DNA of 37,434 nt from an uncultured Lachnospiraceae bacterium (GCA_904420225.1 CAJFUP010000009.1:1-37434); one strand, 5' to 3'; shown: positions 1 to 8,351, counted from the stretch's first letter. Notes: a model not told the origin generated them from the sequence alone. Numbers and translations are program-made.

Positions 1-416
1 GAATCCGCATCATCTGTTCCTTTACTTCCGATATCTATAAGATTGCCGATATGATCAGCAATCAGAATGATGTGAAAGTGCTGATGATTAAAAATTACAT
101 AGCCAATCCCAAGCCCAATGGATACAAAAGCTATCATATGGTGGTGTCCATCCCCATATTTTTGTCAGATGGTCCGGTGGAGACCAAAGTGGAGATTCAG
201 ATCCGCACCATTGCCATGGACTTTTGGGCCAGTCTGGAGCATAAAATCTATTATAAATTTGAGGGAAACGCGCCGTCTTATATCAGCGAGGAATTAAAGG
301 AGTGCGCTGATATGGTTAATATGCTGGATGAGCGCATGCTTTCTCTCAATGAAGCCATCAAAGCGCTGGAAGAAAGTGAAAGAGAAAAGCAGGAAGCAGA
401 AGAAAAAAATAAATAA
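1..416 (+). CDS. Small alarmone synthetase (GTP pyrophosphokinase, RelA/SpoT synthetase domain), 5' truncated
   Basis: The gene enters from the left edge; the first whole codon is at base 3 and the frame is open to a TAA at 416. Visible pieces match the second half of the RelA/SpoT synthetase fold: the IRIICSF strand, then KPNGYKSYH (the loop that contacts the nucleotide in RelQ-type enzymes), VEIQIRT and a DFWASLEHKI helix. These enzymes move pyrophosphate from ATP to GDP or GTP to make (p)ppGpp in the cytoplasm. After the synthetase core there is only a short charged helix ending in EEKNK, with no TGS or ACT region. That fits a small single-domain synthetase (YjbM/RelQ or YwaC/RelP class) rather than a long bifunctional Rel. 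The N-terminus is outside the window, so RelQ and RelP cannot be told apart. Confidence 0.9.
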   Translation, partial: IRIICSFTSDIYKIADMISNQNDVKVLMIKNYIANPKPNGYKSYHMVVSIPIFLSDGPVETKVEIQIRTIAMDFWASLEHKIYYKFEGNAPSYISEELKECADMVNMLDERMLSLNEAIKALEESEREKQEAEEKNK

Positions 417-450
417 GCGCGCGCCCATTGTTTCACCATGGACGCAGTCG

Positions 451-487
451 GCAGCTGGCAGGTTTTGAGGCCAGCTGCTTCTATTTT
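451..487 (+). terminator. Intrinsic terminator after the alarmone synthetase gene
   Basis: A 9-bp perfect stem (GCAGCTGGC at 451-459 with GCCAGCTGC at 470-478) is followed by TTCTATTTTTC. It starts 34 bases after the stop codon at 416. Confidence 0.75.
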
Positions 488-491
488 TCTG

Positions 492-520
492 TTGCCCGCA
501 TCACAGATTTGTGGTACGCT
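492..520 (+). promoter_or_regulatory. Weak candidate sigma-A promoter for the 93-aa gene
   Basis: TTGCCC (492-497) and TACGCT (515-520) are separated by 17 bases, and lie between the preceding terminator and the ATG at 556. The -10 is poor, so this is inference. Confidence 0.35.
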
Positions 521-555
521 TAACATGAAATTTCAAAGCAGAATGGAGCAAACAT

Positions 556-837
556 ATGACTAGGAATCAAAAAATGGAAATTGTGGAGCGCATCAATGCC
601 TATGCCGACCGTGTTCTTTCAGATATTAATCCCCAGAACACACCCATCAGCGTCCAGCTGGAGGCGCTGCGGCCGGAGATGGAAAAAATCGCAGAAGAAA
701 CAAAGCAAAGCCTTTCCGACATTTTTATTCTCTATATGGATTTAAATTCTGAGCGTTCCGCTCAACAGGAGCAGATGCTTCAGAAGGAAATGGAGGATGT
801 GGAAGCAGATACCAGTATGCTGGATAAGGAATTTTAG
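556..837 (+). CDS. Hypothetical 93-aa acidic helical protein
   Basis: I do not recognise a family. The ATG at 556 has GGAG at 544-547 with 8 bases between. The product has no signal peptide, membrane segment or cysteine. It is rich in Glu, Gln and Met, is probably almost entirely helical, and its last 30 residues (from SERSAQQEQ to DKEF) look amphipathic or coiled-coil like. It is followed 52 bases later by the membrane/spermidine-synthase fusion gene with no terminator between, so the two are probably co-transcribed. It was called because it has a good ribosome site, fits neatly between a terminator and the next gene, and has coding-like composition. Confidence 0.6.
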   Translation: MTRNQKMEIVERINAYADRVLSDINPQNTPISVQLEALRPEMEKIAEETKQSLSDIFILYMDLNSERSAQQEQMLQKEMEDVEADTSMLDKEF

Positions 838-889
838 GTAAGAAATACCGCAGGCGCCAATGGCATGTGGCGGTAAGAATGGAGAAATT

Positions 890-2497
890 ATGGCAGGAGA
901 AACACGCACAATACTGAGAAACAAATATTTTCTATATGCCACGGAATTTTTTTCCGGCATGTCCGTGATGGCCATTGAGCTGGGAGCCAGCCGCCTATTG
1001 GCGCCGTATTTCAGCTCATCTCAGGTGGTGTGGACAGTCATCATTGGAGCCATTATGGTGGCGATGGCCCTGGGCAATATCTGGGGCGGGAGAGCGGCGG
1101 ATAAAAATCCGGATCCGGGAAGACTCTACGGACGGCTTTTGATCGCGGCGGTCTGGATTGCTGCCATTCCGTTTTTGGGAAAATACATCATTGCAGGGAT
1201 TTCGCTGGGAGTGGCGGCGGTGGTCAGCAGTAATTTCCTGGTGTGGGCATCCCTTTGCAGCTGTCTGGTGCTGTTTGTGTTTCCGCTGATGCTTCTGGGG
1301 ACCGTTACGCCTTCTCTGGCTAAGTATACAGTGGATGATCTGGAAAATAATGGAGCAGTGGTGGGGAGACTGGGAGCCCTCAATACCATTGGCTCCATCA
1401 TTGGTACGTTTTTGCCCACCTTTGTGACCATACCGGCTGTGGGAACGGCGGCCACCTTTTTGATTTTTGCCGGTATTTTGGCGCTGATTGCGGTGATTTA
1501 TTTTATTTCCGCCAGAAAAAAGGCAGTGAAATGTGCGGTGACAGTGCTTTTGATCGGTGTTTTCAGTTTTTCGGCTGTGGATTACAGTTTTGCGTTTTGG
1601 GATGATGACCTGGTGTATGAGGACGAGTCCATTTACAATTATCTGCAAGTGAAGGAAAATGACAGGAGTGTGATTTTGTCCACCAATGTGTTGTTTGGCG
1701 TTCAATCCATCCGCATGAAGGAGGAGGAACTGACGGGAATGTACTATGACTACGCTTTGGCGGCTCCGTTCATGGCGGGGGTTCAGGATAAAGAAGACAG
1801 CAGTCTGCTGATTTTGGGACTGGGAACGGGGACGTACGCTACGCTGTGTTCCCGCTATTTCCCTAATATGAGGGCGGAGGGCGTGGAGATCGATGAAAAA
1901 ATTGCGGCTCTGGCCAGGACTTATTTTGAGCTACCGGATTCGGTGAACATTCATGTCAATGATGGCAGGGCATTTTTGGAAAATGCCGGAACGTATGATG
2001 TGATCATGGTGGATGCCTATCAGGACATCACCATACCGTTTCAGATGTCATCGGTGGAATTTTTCACCATGGTGAAGGAACATCTGACGGAGGATGGCGT
2101 GATGGTGGTCAATATGAATATGCGTTCCTCCAAAGAGGGCAGTATCAATGACTATCTGACAGATACCATAGCTTCCGTTTTCCCGGAAGTTTATACGGTG
2201 ATAGACAGCGCCAATACCAATACGGAGCTATTTGCCTCTTCCAATCCGGATATGGTATCCGGCCTGAATGACTCCATACCTTCCATATCTGATCCGCAGC
2301 TCAGGGAAATGATGGAAACGGTCCGGGATGGATTGGAACAAAAAGAGGGACAGGGCAGGATCCTTACAGACGATAAGGCACCGGTGGAAGTTCTTGGCAT
2401 GAAAGTCATTGATGAGATCATTGGCGATGAGCTGGATTATTATCGCGATATTTTGAAGAATGGTTCCATAAGCGACATATTCCAATTGTTGGGGTAA
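890..2497 (+). CDS. Membrane protein fused to a spermidine-synthase-like methyltransferase-fold domain
   Basis: 535 aa. The start at 890 is preferred over the in-frame ATG at 860 because GGAGAA sits just before it. The N-terminal part (about residues 10-225) has several hydrophobic spans resembling the first half of an MFS-type or SpeE-N-type transporter, with the GASRLLAPYF motif common in this fusion family. The C-terminal part (about 290-470) has a Rossmann nucleotide site (LGLGTGTYA near 306-314), an acidic strand end (GVEID near 330) and DAYQD near 374, as in polyamine aminopropyltransferases. Members of this family are annotated as fused MFS/spermidine synthase, but most lack proof of aminopropyl transfer, so the substrate is unknown. 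No other polyamine genes are nearby. A terminator follows directly. Confidence 0.8.
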   Translation: MAGETRTILRNKYFLYATEFFSGMSVMAIELGASRLLAPYFSSSQVVWTVIIGAIMVAMALGNIWGGRAADKNPDPGRLYGRLLIAAVWIAAIPFLGKYIIAGISLGVAAVVSSNFLVWASLCSCLVLFVFPLMLLGTVTPSLAKYTVDDLENNGAVVGRLGALNTIGSIIGTFLPTFVTIPAVGTAATFLIFAGILALIAVIYFISARKKAVKCAVTVLLIGVFSFSAVDYSFAFWDDDLVYEDESIYNYLQVKENDRSVILSTNVLFGVQSIRMKEEELTGMYYDYALAAPFMAGVQDKEDSSLLILGLGTGTYATLCSRYFPNMRAEGVEIDEKIAALARTYFELPDSVNIHVNDGRAFLENAGTYDVIMVDAYQDITIPFQMSSVEFFTMVKEHLTEDGVMVVNMNMRSSKEGSINDYLTDTIASVFPEVYTVIDSANTNTELFASSNPDMVSGLNDSIPSISDPQLREMMETVRDGLEQKEGQGRILTDDKAPVEVLGMKVIDEIIGDELDYYRDILKNGSISDIFQLLG

Positions 2498-2528
2498 TGA
2501 GAAAAATATAAAAAATCAGTCAAAAGAG

Positions 2529-2576
2529 AAAACGGGCTCTATTGAGTGCGCAAAAGCCGCTCATAGAGCCCGTTTT
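2529..2576. terminator. Strong terminator hairpin, usable on both strands
   Basis: A 14-bp perfect stem pairs AAAACGGGCTCTAT (2529-2542) with 2563-2576, and a further GAG/CTC pairing lies inside. A-rich and T-rich stem ends make it functional in either direction. It lies 31 bases after the membrane/SpeE-fold gene. Confidence 0.9.
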
Positions 2577-2608
2577 GTTAAATTTTCCCTGCTTTTTCCG
2601 GTAAACAT

Positions 2609-2663
2609 CTAACTTAAATTTAACGGGAAGCCATCTATGAATTTTACAAAAACTACTTATAAT
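2609..2663 (+). promoter_or_regulatory. Pho-box-like tandem repeats and -10 of the alkaline phosphatase promoter
   Basis: TATAAT lies at 2658-2663 without a good -35. Upstream, hexamers start every 11 bases at 2609 (CTAACT), 2620 (TTAACG), 2631 (CCATCT) and 2642 (TTTTAC). Three of the four resemble the TTAACA unit bound by PhoP in Gram-positives, and the 11-bp period is the known PhoP spacing. A weak -35 replaced by an activator box is what a phosphate-starvation promoter would show. The assignment is inference. Confidence 0.4.
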
Positions 2664-2754
2664 ATGCCATGGTGGAAGGAACGCAAGAACTGAGAAGTAG
2701 GGATCACGGTCGTCCATCGAACAATGAAAATATGAAAATTAAGGAGAAGAAGTG

Positions 2755-4434
2755 ATGAGAAAGACGCTGAAAAAGAGAGCAAAGGCTTTGGCGGCGGCAG
2801 CGGGAGCGGGCGCGCTTATTTTATCTGCCACAGGCTGTCAGTCCCCGTCTGTGAGTGCGGAGGGAAATAACCAGACGCAGCAGGAGACTGTCCAGGAGAC
2901 GGAGGCGCAGACTGTTCAGGCCACAGAGGCAGAGGCGGAGAAAACAGAGACAGGCAGCGCCATACCTAAGTACGTATTTCTGTTCATCGGTGATGGAATG
3001 AGCTATCCGCAGATACAGATGACCAATTACTTTTTAAGCGCCAATGCGGCGGAAGAGAACCCGGAAATGGTGACAGTGGACGGTGAGGAGAAGCAGGCAT
3101 TATCCAGCAAAAACAATCTGACCATGCTGAATTTCCCGGTCAGCGGATCCGCACAGACGTATGACAGTACGTCGTTTGCACCGGATTCGGCATCCACAGC
3201 CACATCCATTGCCACAGGAAATAAAACCTGGAGCGGCAGCATCAATGTGAGCACAGATTTCACGGAGGAGTATGAAACCATCGCCGAAAAGCTCAAAGAG
3301 CAGAAAGATTATAAGATCGGTGTCATTTCCAGCGTAAACCTGAACCATGCCACACCGGCAGCATTTTACGCGCATCAGGAATCCAGAAGCAGTTATTATG
3401 CCATTGGCGAGGAAATGATCGAGAGTGAGTTTGACTATTTTGCCGGAGGCGCGCTGCTGGATCCCACGGGCGCAGATGAGGATCAGCAGGATTTGTATGA
3501 GCGTGCCCAGGAAGCAGGGTACAAAGTGGTGAAAACGCAGGCAGAGGCAGAAGCGCTCACTCCGGAAGACGGAAAGGCCATTGTGATTGAAGAGCATCTG
3601 GCGGACAGCGATTCCATGCCGTATGGTCTGGACTTGGAGGAAGGCCAGTGGGGTCTGGCTGACTACGTGGACAAGGGCATTGAGATGCTGGATAATGAAA
3701 ATGGGTTCTTCATGATGGTGGAGGGCGGAAAAATCGACTGGGCTTGCCATGCCAATGATGCCGCATCTACACTGATTGATACCATAGAGCTGGATAAAGC
3801 AGTGGAAGAAGCGGTGGAATTCTATAATGAGCATCCGGATGAGACGCTGATTCTGGTGACAGGAGACCATGAGACAGGCGGATTGACCATCGGATTTGCC
3901 GGTACCGATTACGATACGTTCCTCACAAACTTCAACAATCAGAAGATTTCCTATGCCAAATTTGACAGCGATTACGTGACAAAATATAAAGAAGAAAACA
4001 CCGATTTCGATACCGTTATGAATGATGTTACGCAGCTGTTTGGCCTCATGGCTCCTGCTGAGGAGGGCGCGGAAGACACCAATGTGAAGGATAATGCCAA
4101 TCAGCATCCGGAATCCGAGGATGACGGTAATCTGTACATGACCCAGTACGAATACGATCTTCTGAAGGAGGCGTATGAGACCACCATGACCAGAACCGGC
4201 GAAGAGGAAGAATTTGCCCAGGATGAGTACATCAAATACGGCAGCTATGAACCGCTGACTGTCACCATTACACATATCCTCAACAACAAGAGTGGAATCA
4301 ATTTCGGTTCCTATGCCCATACCGGTCTGCCGGTGGAAGTGCTGGCCATGGGTGTAGGTCAGGATATGTTCGACGGATACTATGATAATACAGATATCTA
4401 CAAGAAGATGGCAGATCTGACACAGGTACAGTAA
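2755..4434 (+). CDS. phoA: Alkaline phosphatase, secreted lipoprotein
   Basis: 559 aa. The ATG at 2755 is preferred over the GTG just before it because AAGGAG at 2741-2746 is 8 bases upstream. The signal peptide has KKRAK, a hydrophobic stretch and a lipobox ending at Cys28 (SATGC), followed by a Gln/Thr/Glu-rich linker to about residue 69. The catalytic domain shows FIGDGM (metal ligand Asp80), DSASTATS with the likely nucleophile Ser145, EGGKIDWACH, TGDHETGG and a late AHTG histidine. These correspond to the metal and phosphate ligands of the E. coli PhoA family. It should be tethered outside the cell and release phosphate from organic phosphomonoesters. The Pho-box-like promoter supports control by phosphate. 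Divergent use as a phosphodiesterase is possible but less likely. Confidence 0.93.
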   Translation: MRKTLKKRAKALAAAAGAGALILSATGCQSPSVSAEGNNQTQQETVQETEAQTVQATEAEAEKTETGSAIPKYVFLFIGDGMSYPQIQMTNYFLSANAAEENPEMVTVDGEEKQALSSKNNLTMLNFPVSGSAQTYDSTSFAPDSASTATSIATGNKTWSGSINVSTDFTEEYETIAEKLKEQKDYKIGVISSVNLNHATPAAFYAHQESRSSYYAIGEEMIESEFDYFAGGALLDPTGADEDQQDLYERAQEAGYKVVKTQAEAEALTPEDGKAIVIEEHLADSDSMPYGLDLEEGQWGLADYVDKGIEMLDNENGFFMMVEGGKIDWACHANDAASTLIDTIELDKAVEEAVEFYNEHPDETLILVTGDHETGGLTIGFAGTDYDTFLTNFNNQKISYAKFDSDYVTKYKEENTDFDTVMNDVTQLFGLMAPAEEGAEDTNVKDNANQHPESEDDGNLYMTQYEYDLLKEAYETTMTRTGEEEEFAQDEYIKYGSYEPLTVTITHILNNKSGINFGSYAHTGLPVEVLAMGVGQDMFDGYYDNTDIYKKMADLTQVQ

Positions 4435-4477
4435 GCCAATCAGGAAACTTGCATTGGTGAGGCAGCAACGCAGATGA

Positions 4478-4507
4478 GGGCAGACGGTGAAAACCGCTGC
4501 CCTTCTG
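4478..4507 (+). terminator. Likely terminator after the alkaline phosphatase gene
   Basis: The hairpin is GGGCAG-a-CGGT-gaaa-ACCG-CTGCCC at 4478-4502, with a GAAA loop and one bulged base. It is followed only by TTCTG, so the U-tract is weak. Confidence 0.55.
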
Positions 4508-4522
4508 TGCCCATGGGCGGCT

Positions 4523-4543
4523 TTCAGGGCTTCGCAAGCGCCT
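4523..4543 (+). repeat. Short hairpin repeat, copy 1
   Basis: The segment has TTCAG, one variable base, then GCTTCGCAAGCGCCT. A second copy with one mismatch lies at 8352-8372. The core folds as GCTT-CGC-AAGC. It lies between a terminator-like hairpin and the ribosome site of the YibE/F gene. Confidence 0.45.
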
Positions 4544-4577
4544 CATGATAGAGAAAGGAAAAGGAGAAAACGGAAAC

Positions 4578-5801
4578 GTGAAACACTTGTGGTTAAAACA
4601 AAAAAAGTCCATGTTTTTGATGCTCCTCCTTGGTATCGTATTGATCGGTGTCCTCATAGCCATTCCCACTGGCTATGAGGATGCCTTGATTTATCAGGGA
4701 ACAGAGCGGGTAAGGGGAGAAGTGATCCAGGTGGACAATTCTTCCATAAAATCCTCCGGACTGATCCAGTCAGGAGAACAGACCTGTATCATCCGGGTCA
4801 AAGACGGAATGTTTAAGGACAGAGAGATTGAGGGCGTCAACTTTTTAAGCGGATCCCTGGAAAAGGATAAAATTTACAAAGTGGGCGACACAGCTCTGGT
4901 GACCATTAGCCATCAGGGAGATGAGATCACCTCCACGGTAATGTCAGACCATTACCGTTTGGATAAGGAAGTGCTCCTGCTGGCAGTGTTTGCGCTGTTT
5001 CTGATTATCATTGCGGGGAAAAATGGATTGTTGGCCATATTTTCCTTTGCCATAACCATACTCATGATTTGGAAGATACTGGTGCCCTCTTATCTGAACG
5101 GATATTCTCCTCTCTGGATTGGCATCGGGATCACGGTGGTGATCACAGCGGTGATTATCTTTTTCGTATACGGATGGGATAGGAGAAGTCTCACCGCCAG
5201 TCTGGGTGCGCTTTTGGGTATTTTCACCACCTGTATTTTGGCCATGCTGTTTACGGATTTGTTCCAGATCAACGGAGCTGTGATGCCGGATTCGGAGTCT
5301 CTTCTTTACAGCGGCTATCAGCATTTGGATCTCACATCCATCTTCATGAGCAGTATTTTCATCGGCGCATCCGGCGCCATGATTGACTTATCGGTGGATA
5401 TCACGTCCGCTGTTCACGAAGTGGTGGAAAAGAAACCGCAGATTCGTTGGCGGGAAGCGGCAAAGTCCGGCATGAATGTGGGACGTGCGGCCATGGGTAC
5501 CATGACCACCACGCTGCTTTTGGCATATTCCGGCGGCTATATTACCTTGTTAATGGTATTCATGGCCCAGGGGACGCCCATTGATCACATTCTGAATTAT
5601 AAGTATGTGGCAGCGGAAATTTTGGATACCGTGGTGGGAAGTTTTGGCCTGGTGACGGTGGCGCCTTTCACTGCCCTGGTAGCCGGTATCATCCTGACCC
5701 GCGGCAGAAATCATACGGAGGAAGCGCAGGCAGAGGTGGACGGGAGATCCGAGGCCAGCGAGACCGGTTTGCCAGGCGGTGAAATATCGCCTTTACAATG
5801 A
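4578..5801 (+). CDS. YibE/F family membrane protein
   Basis: 407 aa from the GTG at 4578, chosen because AAGGAG lies at 4561-4566. An in-frame ATG at 4545 has no ribosome site. There is one N-terminal membrane span, then an extracytoplasmic domain of about 100 residues (roughly 35-130), followed by about seven hydrophobic spans. The family core is seen in the stretch with GASGAMIDLSVDI, in MNVGRAAMGTMTTTLLLAY, and in an ending of AEILDTVVGSFGLV. YibE/F proteins are widespread in Firmicutes and have no proven function; a transport role has been suggested. It stands alone between a terminator and the YqeY promoter. The family call is firm; function is unknown. Confidence 0.85.
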   Translation: MKHLWLKQKKSMFLMLLLGIVLIGVLIAIPTGYEDALIYQGTERVRGEVIQVDNSSIKSSGLIQSGEQTCIIRVKDGMFKDREIEGVNFLSGSLEKDKIYKVGDTALVTISHQGDEITSTVMSDHYRLDKEVLLLAVFALFLIIIAGKNGLLAIFSFAITILMIWKILVPSYLNGYSPLWIGIGITVVITAVIIFFVYGWDRRSLTASLGALLGIFTTCILAMLFTDLFQINGAVMPDSESLLYSGYQHLDLTSIFMSSIFIGASGAMIDLSVDITSAVHEVVEKKPQIRWREAAKSGMNVGRAAMGTMTTTLLLAYSGGYITLLMVFMAQGTPIDHILNYKYVAAEILDTVVGSFGLVTVAPFTALVAGIILTRGRNHTEEAQAEVDGRSEASETGLPGGEISPLQ

Positions 5802-5819
5802 AACGGATCATGCTATAAT
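5792..5819 (+). promoter_or_regulatory. Sigma-A promoter for yqeY, overlapping the preceding stop codon
   Basis: TTTACA (5792-5797), 16 bases, then TATAAT (5814-5819) preceded by TGC, giving an extended -10. The -35 is inside the last codons of the YibE/F gene. Confidence 0.75.
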
Positions 5820-5861
5820 GAAAATGAATGAAAATCGAAAATAGGATTGGAGGTCATTGGC

Positions 5862-6299
5862 ATGAAACTGGAAGCATTGAGAAGCGATATGGTTGCCGCC
5901 ATGAAGGCGAAGGATAAAGAGAGAAAAGAAGCGATTTCTTCCTTGGTGTCAGCTGTGAAAAAGGCGGCCATTGATGAGGGCTGCCGGGAGGACATTCCGG
6001 AGGCACTGGTGGATCGGGTGATTTTGAAAGAGTTGAAATCAGCCAAGGAGCAGCTGGATACCTGTCCTGCGGACCGCACGGAGCTGATGGCGGAGTATCA
6101 GAGACGCTATGACGTGATTCAGGAGTATGCGCCCCGGCAGATGTCGGAAGAGGAGGTGCGCGCCTATATCACGGAAAAATTTGCCGATGTGGTGGCCACC
6201 AAGAATAAGGGGCAGATCATGAAGGCCGTGATGGCGCAGCTGAAGGGAAAGGCTGACGGTAAGGTCATCAATCAGGTGGTGGCAGATCTTTGCCGCTGA
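5862..6299 (+). CDS. yqeY: GatB/YqeY domain protein
   Basis: 145 aa. The ATG at 5862 follows GGAGGT at 5849-5854, which rules out the in-frame TTG at 5847. The sequence has the usual YqeY layout: an N-terminal helical part with MKAKDKERKEAISSL and VILKELKSAKEQ, and a C-terminal tail domain with YAPRQMSEEE, KGQIMKAVM and KADGKVINQVV. The tail domain resembles the tRNA-contacting end of GatB and Glu-tRNA amidotransferases. It is present as a stand-alone protein in many bacteria, and a role in tRNA-linked amidation is assumed but not shown. Length is typical. It has its own promoter and a double hairpin terminator, so it is probably monocistronic. Confidence 0.92.
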   Translation: MKLEALRSDMVAAMKAKDKERKEAISSLVSAVKKAAIDEGCREDIPEALVDRVILKELKSAKEQLDTCPADRTELMAEYQRRYDVIQEYAPRQMSEEEVRAYITEKFADVVATKNKGQIMKAVMAQLKGKADGKVINQVVADLCR

Positions 6300-6370
6300 G
6301 AAACAGGGCAGATGAACCTGCCCTTGGAGTGACTTGAGGAGCTGAGTGAACGGGAAAAGACGGCGCTGAA

Positions 6371-6425
6371 GGAGTATACGGTAGAAAAGCCGCGGATCAG
6401 CGGCTCATACTCCGCCTGTTTTTTG
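6371..6425 (+). terminator. Two-tier terminator between yqeY and spoIIID
   Basis: GGAGTAT (6371-6377) pairs with ATACTCC (6407-6413). Inside it GCCGC pairs with GCGGC around 6389-6405, and GCCTGTTTTTT follows. A separate small hairpin, GGGCAG...CTGCCC, lies at 6306-6323 just after the yqeY stop. Confidence 0.8.
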
Positions 6426-6459
6426 CATAAACTGTACAAAAACAGGTGTGGAGGATCTC

Positions 6460-6729
6460 TTGAAGGATTATATCGAAGAGCGTGCCGTGGAGATCGGAAA
6501 ATATATCATCCATTATCACTCCACTGTCCGCCAGACGGCGAAACAGTTCGGAGTATCCAAGTCCACGGTACATAAGGACGTGACTCAGAGATTGGAGAAA
6601 ATCAATCCGTCTCTGGCAAAGGAGGCCAGAGTCATCCTGGACATCAATAAGTCAGAGCGTCATATCCGTGGGGGGATGGCGACGAAAGAAAAATATAAGC
6701 ATCTCATGGAAGCTGCAATGGAAAAATAA
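6460..6729 (+). CDS. spoIIID: Sporulation transcription regulator SpoIIID
   Basis: 89 aa from a TTG at 6460, chosen because GGAGG is at 6450-6454 and because the protein then begins LKDYIEERAVEIGKY, which lines up with the start of Bacillus SpoIIID. An upstream in-frame GTG at 6448 is the alternative. A helix-turn-helix lies at about residues 21-42 (TVRQTAKQFGVSKSTVHKDV), followed by the basic C-terminal helix with RHIRGGMATKEKYK that contacts DNA in this family. SpoIIID acts in the mother cell to switch sigma-E genes on or off and helps turn on sigK. In Bacillus it is directly upstream of mbl; here a sulfatase gene lies between. A rare TTG start and a strong upstream terminator suggest it has its own, probably sporulation-specific, promoter in the short gap before it. 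Confidence 0.95.
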   Translation: MKDYIEERAVEIGKYIIHYHSTVRQTAKQFGVSKSTVHKDVTQRLEKINPSLAKEARVILDINKSERHIRGGMATKEKYKHLMEAAMEK

Positions 6730-6735
6730 ACCAGA

Positions 6736-6784
6736 GGCAGAGCTGACCAAAGCCAATTGGCAACGGGCGGCTCTGCCTATTTTG
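6736..6784 (+). terminator. Terminator after spoIIID
   Basis: GGCAGAGC (6736-6743) pairs with GCTCTGCC (6770-6777), followed by TATTTT. A small palindrome, GCCAATTGGC (6752-6761), sits in the loop. Confidence 0.75.
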
Positions 6785-6823
6785 CTGGAATGGCTCTGTT
6801 TGAGAGATGGATAAAAATCTCCA

Positions 6824-6852
6824 TTGTACGGGGTAAAACGGATTGTTAGAAT
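6824..6852 (+). promoter_or_regulatory. Candidate sigma-A promoter for the sulfatase gene
   Basis: TTGTAC (6824-6829) and TAGAAT (6847-6852) with a 17-base spacer. It lies after the spoIIID terminator and 124 bases before the sulfatase ATG, leaving a sizeable untranslated leader. Confidence 0.5.
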
Positions 6853-6975
6853 ACATGGTGTAGGAAAAATGTACGAATTTGCAAGGCGCGGATTTTGTCC
6901 AGGAAGCGTTCTGGCAGGAATGGTTTGACGGGGCGGATGGAAGCGCAGAATGACATCGGGAAGAGAGGGATCAAT

Positions 6976-8328
6976 ATGGCAAAGCCAAATGTAATCGTAT
7001 TTTTCACGGATCAGCAGAGGTATGATACCACAGGAATCCACGGCAATCCCTGTGGACTGACTCCCAATTTTGATCAGATGGCCATGGAGGGGACCCATGC
7101 CAATCTGGCATTTACGCCGCAGCCGGTGTGCGGACCGGCCAGAGGGGTACTGCAGACGGGCAAATACGCCACCTGCATTGGAAATTATCGAAACGGCATC
7201 TGTCTCTCGGCAGACCATAAAACCATGGCCCATTATTTCAACGAGGCCGGATATTATACCGGATACATCGGAAAATGGCATCTGGGTTCCACCCGCCATG
7301 CCGTTCCCAAAGAAGAAAGGGGAGAGTATCAGTACTGGCTGGGAGCCAATGCTCTGGAGGCAACGTCCACGGCATATGATACTTTGGTGTATGACAATGA
7401 AGACCGGCCAGTTCATCTTCCGGGATACCGGGTGGACGCTTTGACGGATGCGGCCATTCGCTTTGTGGATCAGAATAAGGACAAGCCATTTTTTCTGTTT
7501 TTGTCATTTTTGGAACCCCATTTCCAAAATTCCAATGACAGCTTTCCGGCGCCGGATGTCTATAAAAATCAGCCCGCCGGATATATTCCGCCGGATTTGG
7601 GGGCCCTGGGAGGCACCAGCTGGCAGCATCTGGGGGGCTATTACGGCATGGTGAAACGGCTGGATGAGGCTTTGGGTCGTGTGAGGGATGCGCTAAAGAG
7701 CCTTCATCTGGCTGAGAATACCATTGTGCTTTTCACCTCTGACCATGGCTGCCATTTCAAGACCAGAAACCAGGAGTATAAGCGCTCCTGCCATGAGAGT
7801 TCCATCCGTATTCCCATGGCATTTTGCGGCGGTCCGTTCACTGGGGGCGGGCGACTGCAGGAAATGGTGAGTCTCATTGACGTGGCGCCTACACTTTTGG
7901 ACGCCTGTGGCATTGAGGTGCCAGGGGACATGCAGGGCCACTCCATCATGCCGCTTCTGAGGGGAGGGAACCCGCAGGCACGGGCAGAGTTTCCACAGGA
8001 AATATTTGTTCAGATCAGCGAGAGCCAGGTGGGGCGTGCCATCCGCACCAAGCGATGGAAATATTCGGTGGAGGCTCTGGACCGGCATCCCATTCAGGAC
8101 TCTGGCTCTGATGTATATACAGAGACATTCTTGTATGATTTGGAGCATGACCCCTATGAACTGCGGAATCTGATCCACTCTCAGGCCCACATACCCGTTT
8201 GCCGTGTGCTGGCGGAAAAGCTGAAAAGGAAGATGGAGGAGGCAGGAGAACAGGTTCCCGTCATCCTGGAGGCGGAAAAAAAGAGTGAAGGGCAGCTTCG
8301 TTTGTTTGAAGGAGAAGAAAATCTGTAA
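6976..8328 (+). CDS. Sulfatase family hydrolase (arylsulfatase-type, Cys active site)
   Basis: 450 aa. The ATG at 6976 has GAGGG 7 bases upstream; longer in-frame starts such as the TTG at 6895 lack a ribosome site. N-terminal TDQQRYD gives metal ligand Asp12. The sulfatase signature is CGPAR followed by TGKY (Cys52, Arg56); Cys52 would be oxidised to formylglycine. GKWHLG (99-104) and SDHG (Asp256, His257) complete the metal and sulfate site. There is no signal peptide, so it should act in the cytoplasm on imported sulfate or possibly phosphonate esters. In an anaerobe, maturation would need a radical-SAM sulfatase activator, which is not in the window. The gene sits between spoIIID and mbl, which are usually adjacent, and is bounded by terminators, suggesting an inserted unit. 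Substrate cannot be told from sequence. Confidence 0.92.
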   Translation: MAKPNVIVFFTDQQRYDTTGIHGNPCGLTPNFDQMAMEGTHANLAFTPQPVCGPARGVLQTGKYATCIGNYRNGICLSADHKTMAHYFNEAGYYTGYIGKWHLGSTRHAVPKEERGEYQYWLGANALEATSTAYDTLVYDNEDRPVHLPGYRVDALTDAAIRFVDQNKDKPFFLFLSFLEPHFQNSNDSFPAPDVYKNQPAGYIPPDLGALGGTSWQHLGGYYGMVKRLDEALGRVRDALKSLHLAENTIVLFTSDHGCHFKTRNQEYKRSCHESSIRIPMAFCGGPFTGGGRLQEMVSLIDVAPTLLDACGIEVPGDMQGHSIMPLLRGGNPQARAEFPQEIFVQISESQVGRAIRTKRWKYSVEALDRHPIQDSGSDVYTETFLYDLEHDPYELRNLIHSQAHIPVCRVLAEKLKRKMEEAGEQVPVILEAEKKSEGQLRLFEGEENL

Positions 8329-8351
8329 GAAGCGCCGATGAGAGGCAGGGG

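Noticed and set aside
1016-1705. 229-aa minus-strand frame rich in His and Gln
   Set aside because: Shadow of the membrane/SpeE-fold gene.
3100-4320. 406-aa open frame on the minus strand
   Set aside because: It is antisense to the alkaline phosphatase gene, has no ribosome site, and its composition (rich in His, Ile, Cys) is that of a shadow frame.
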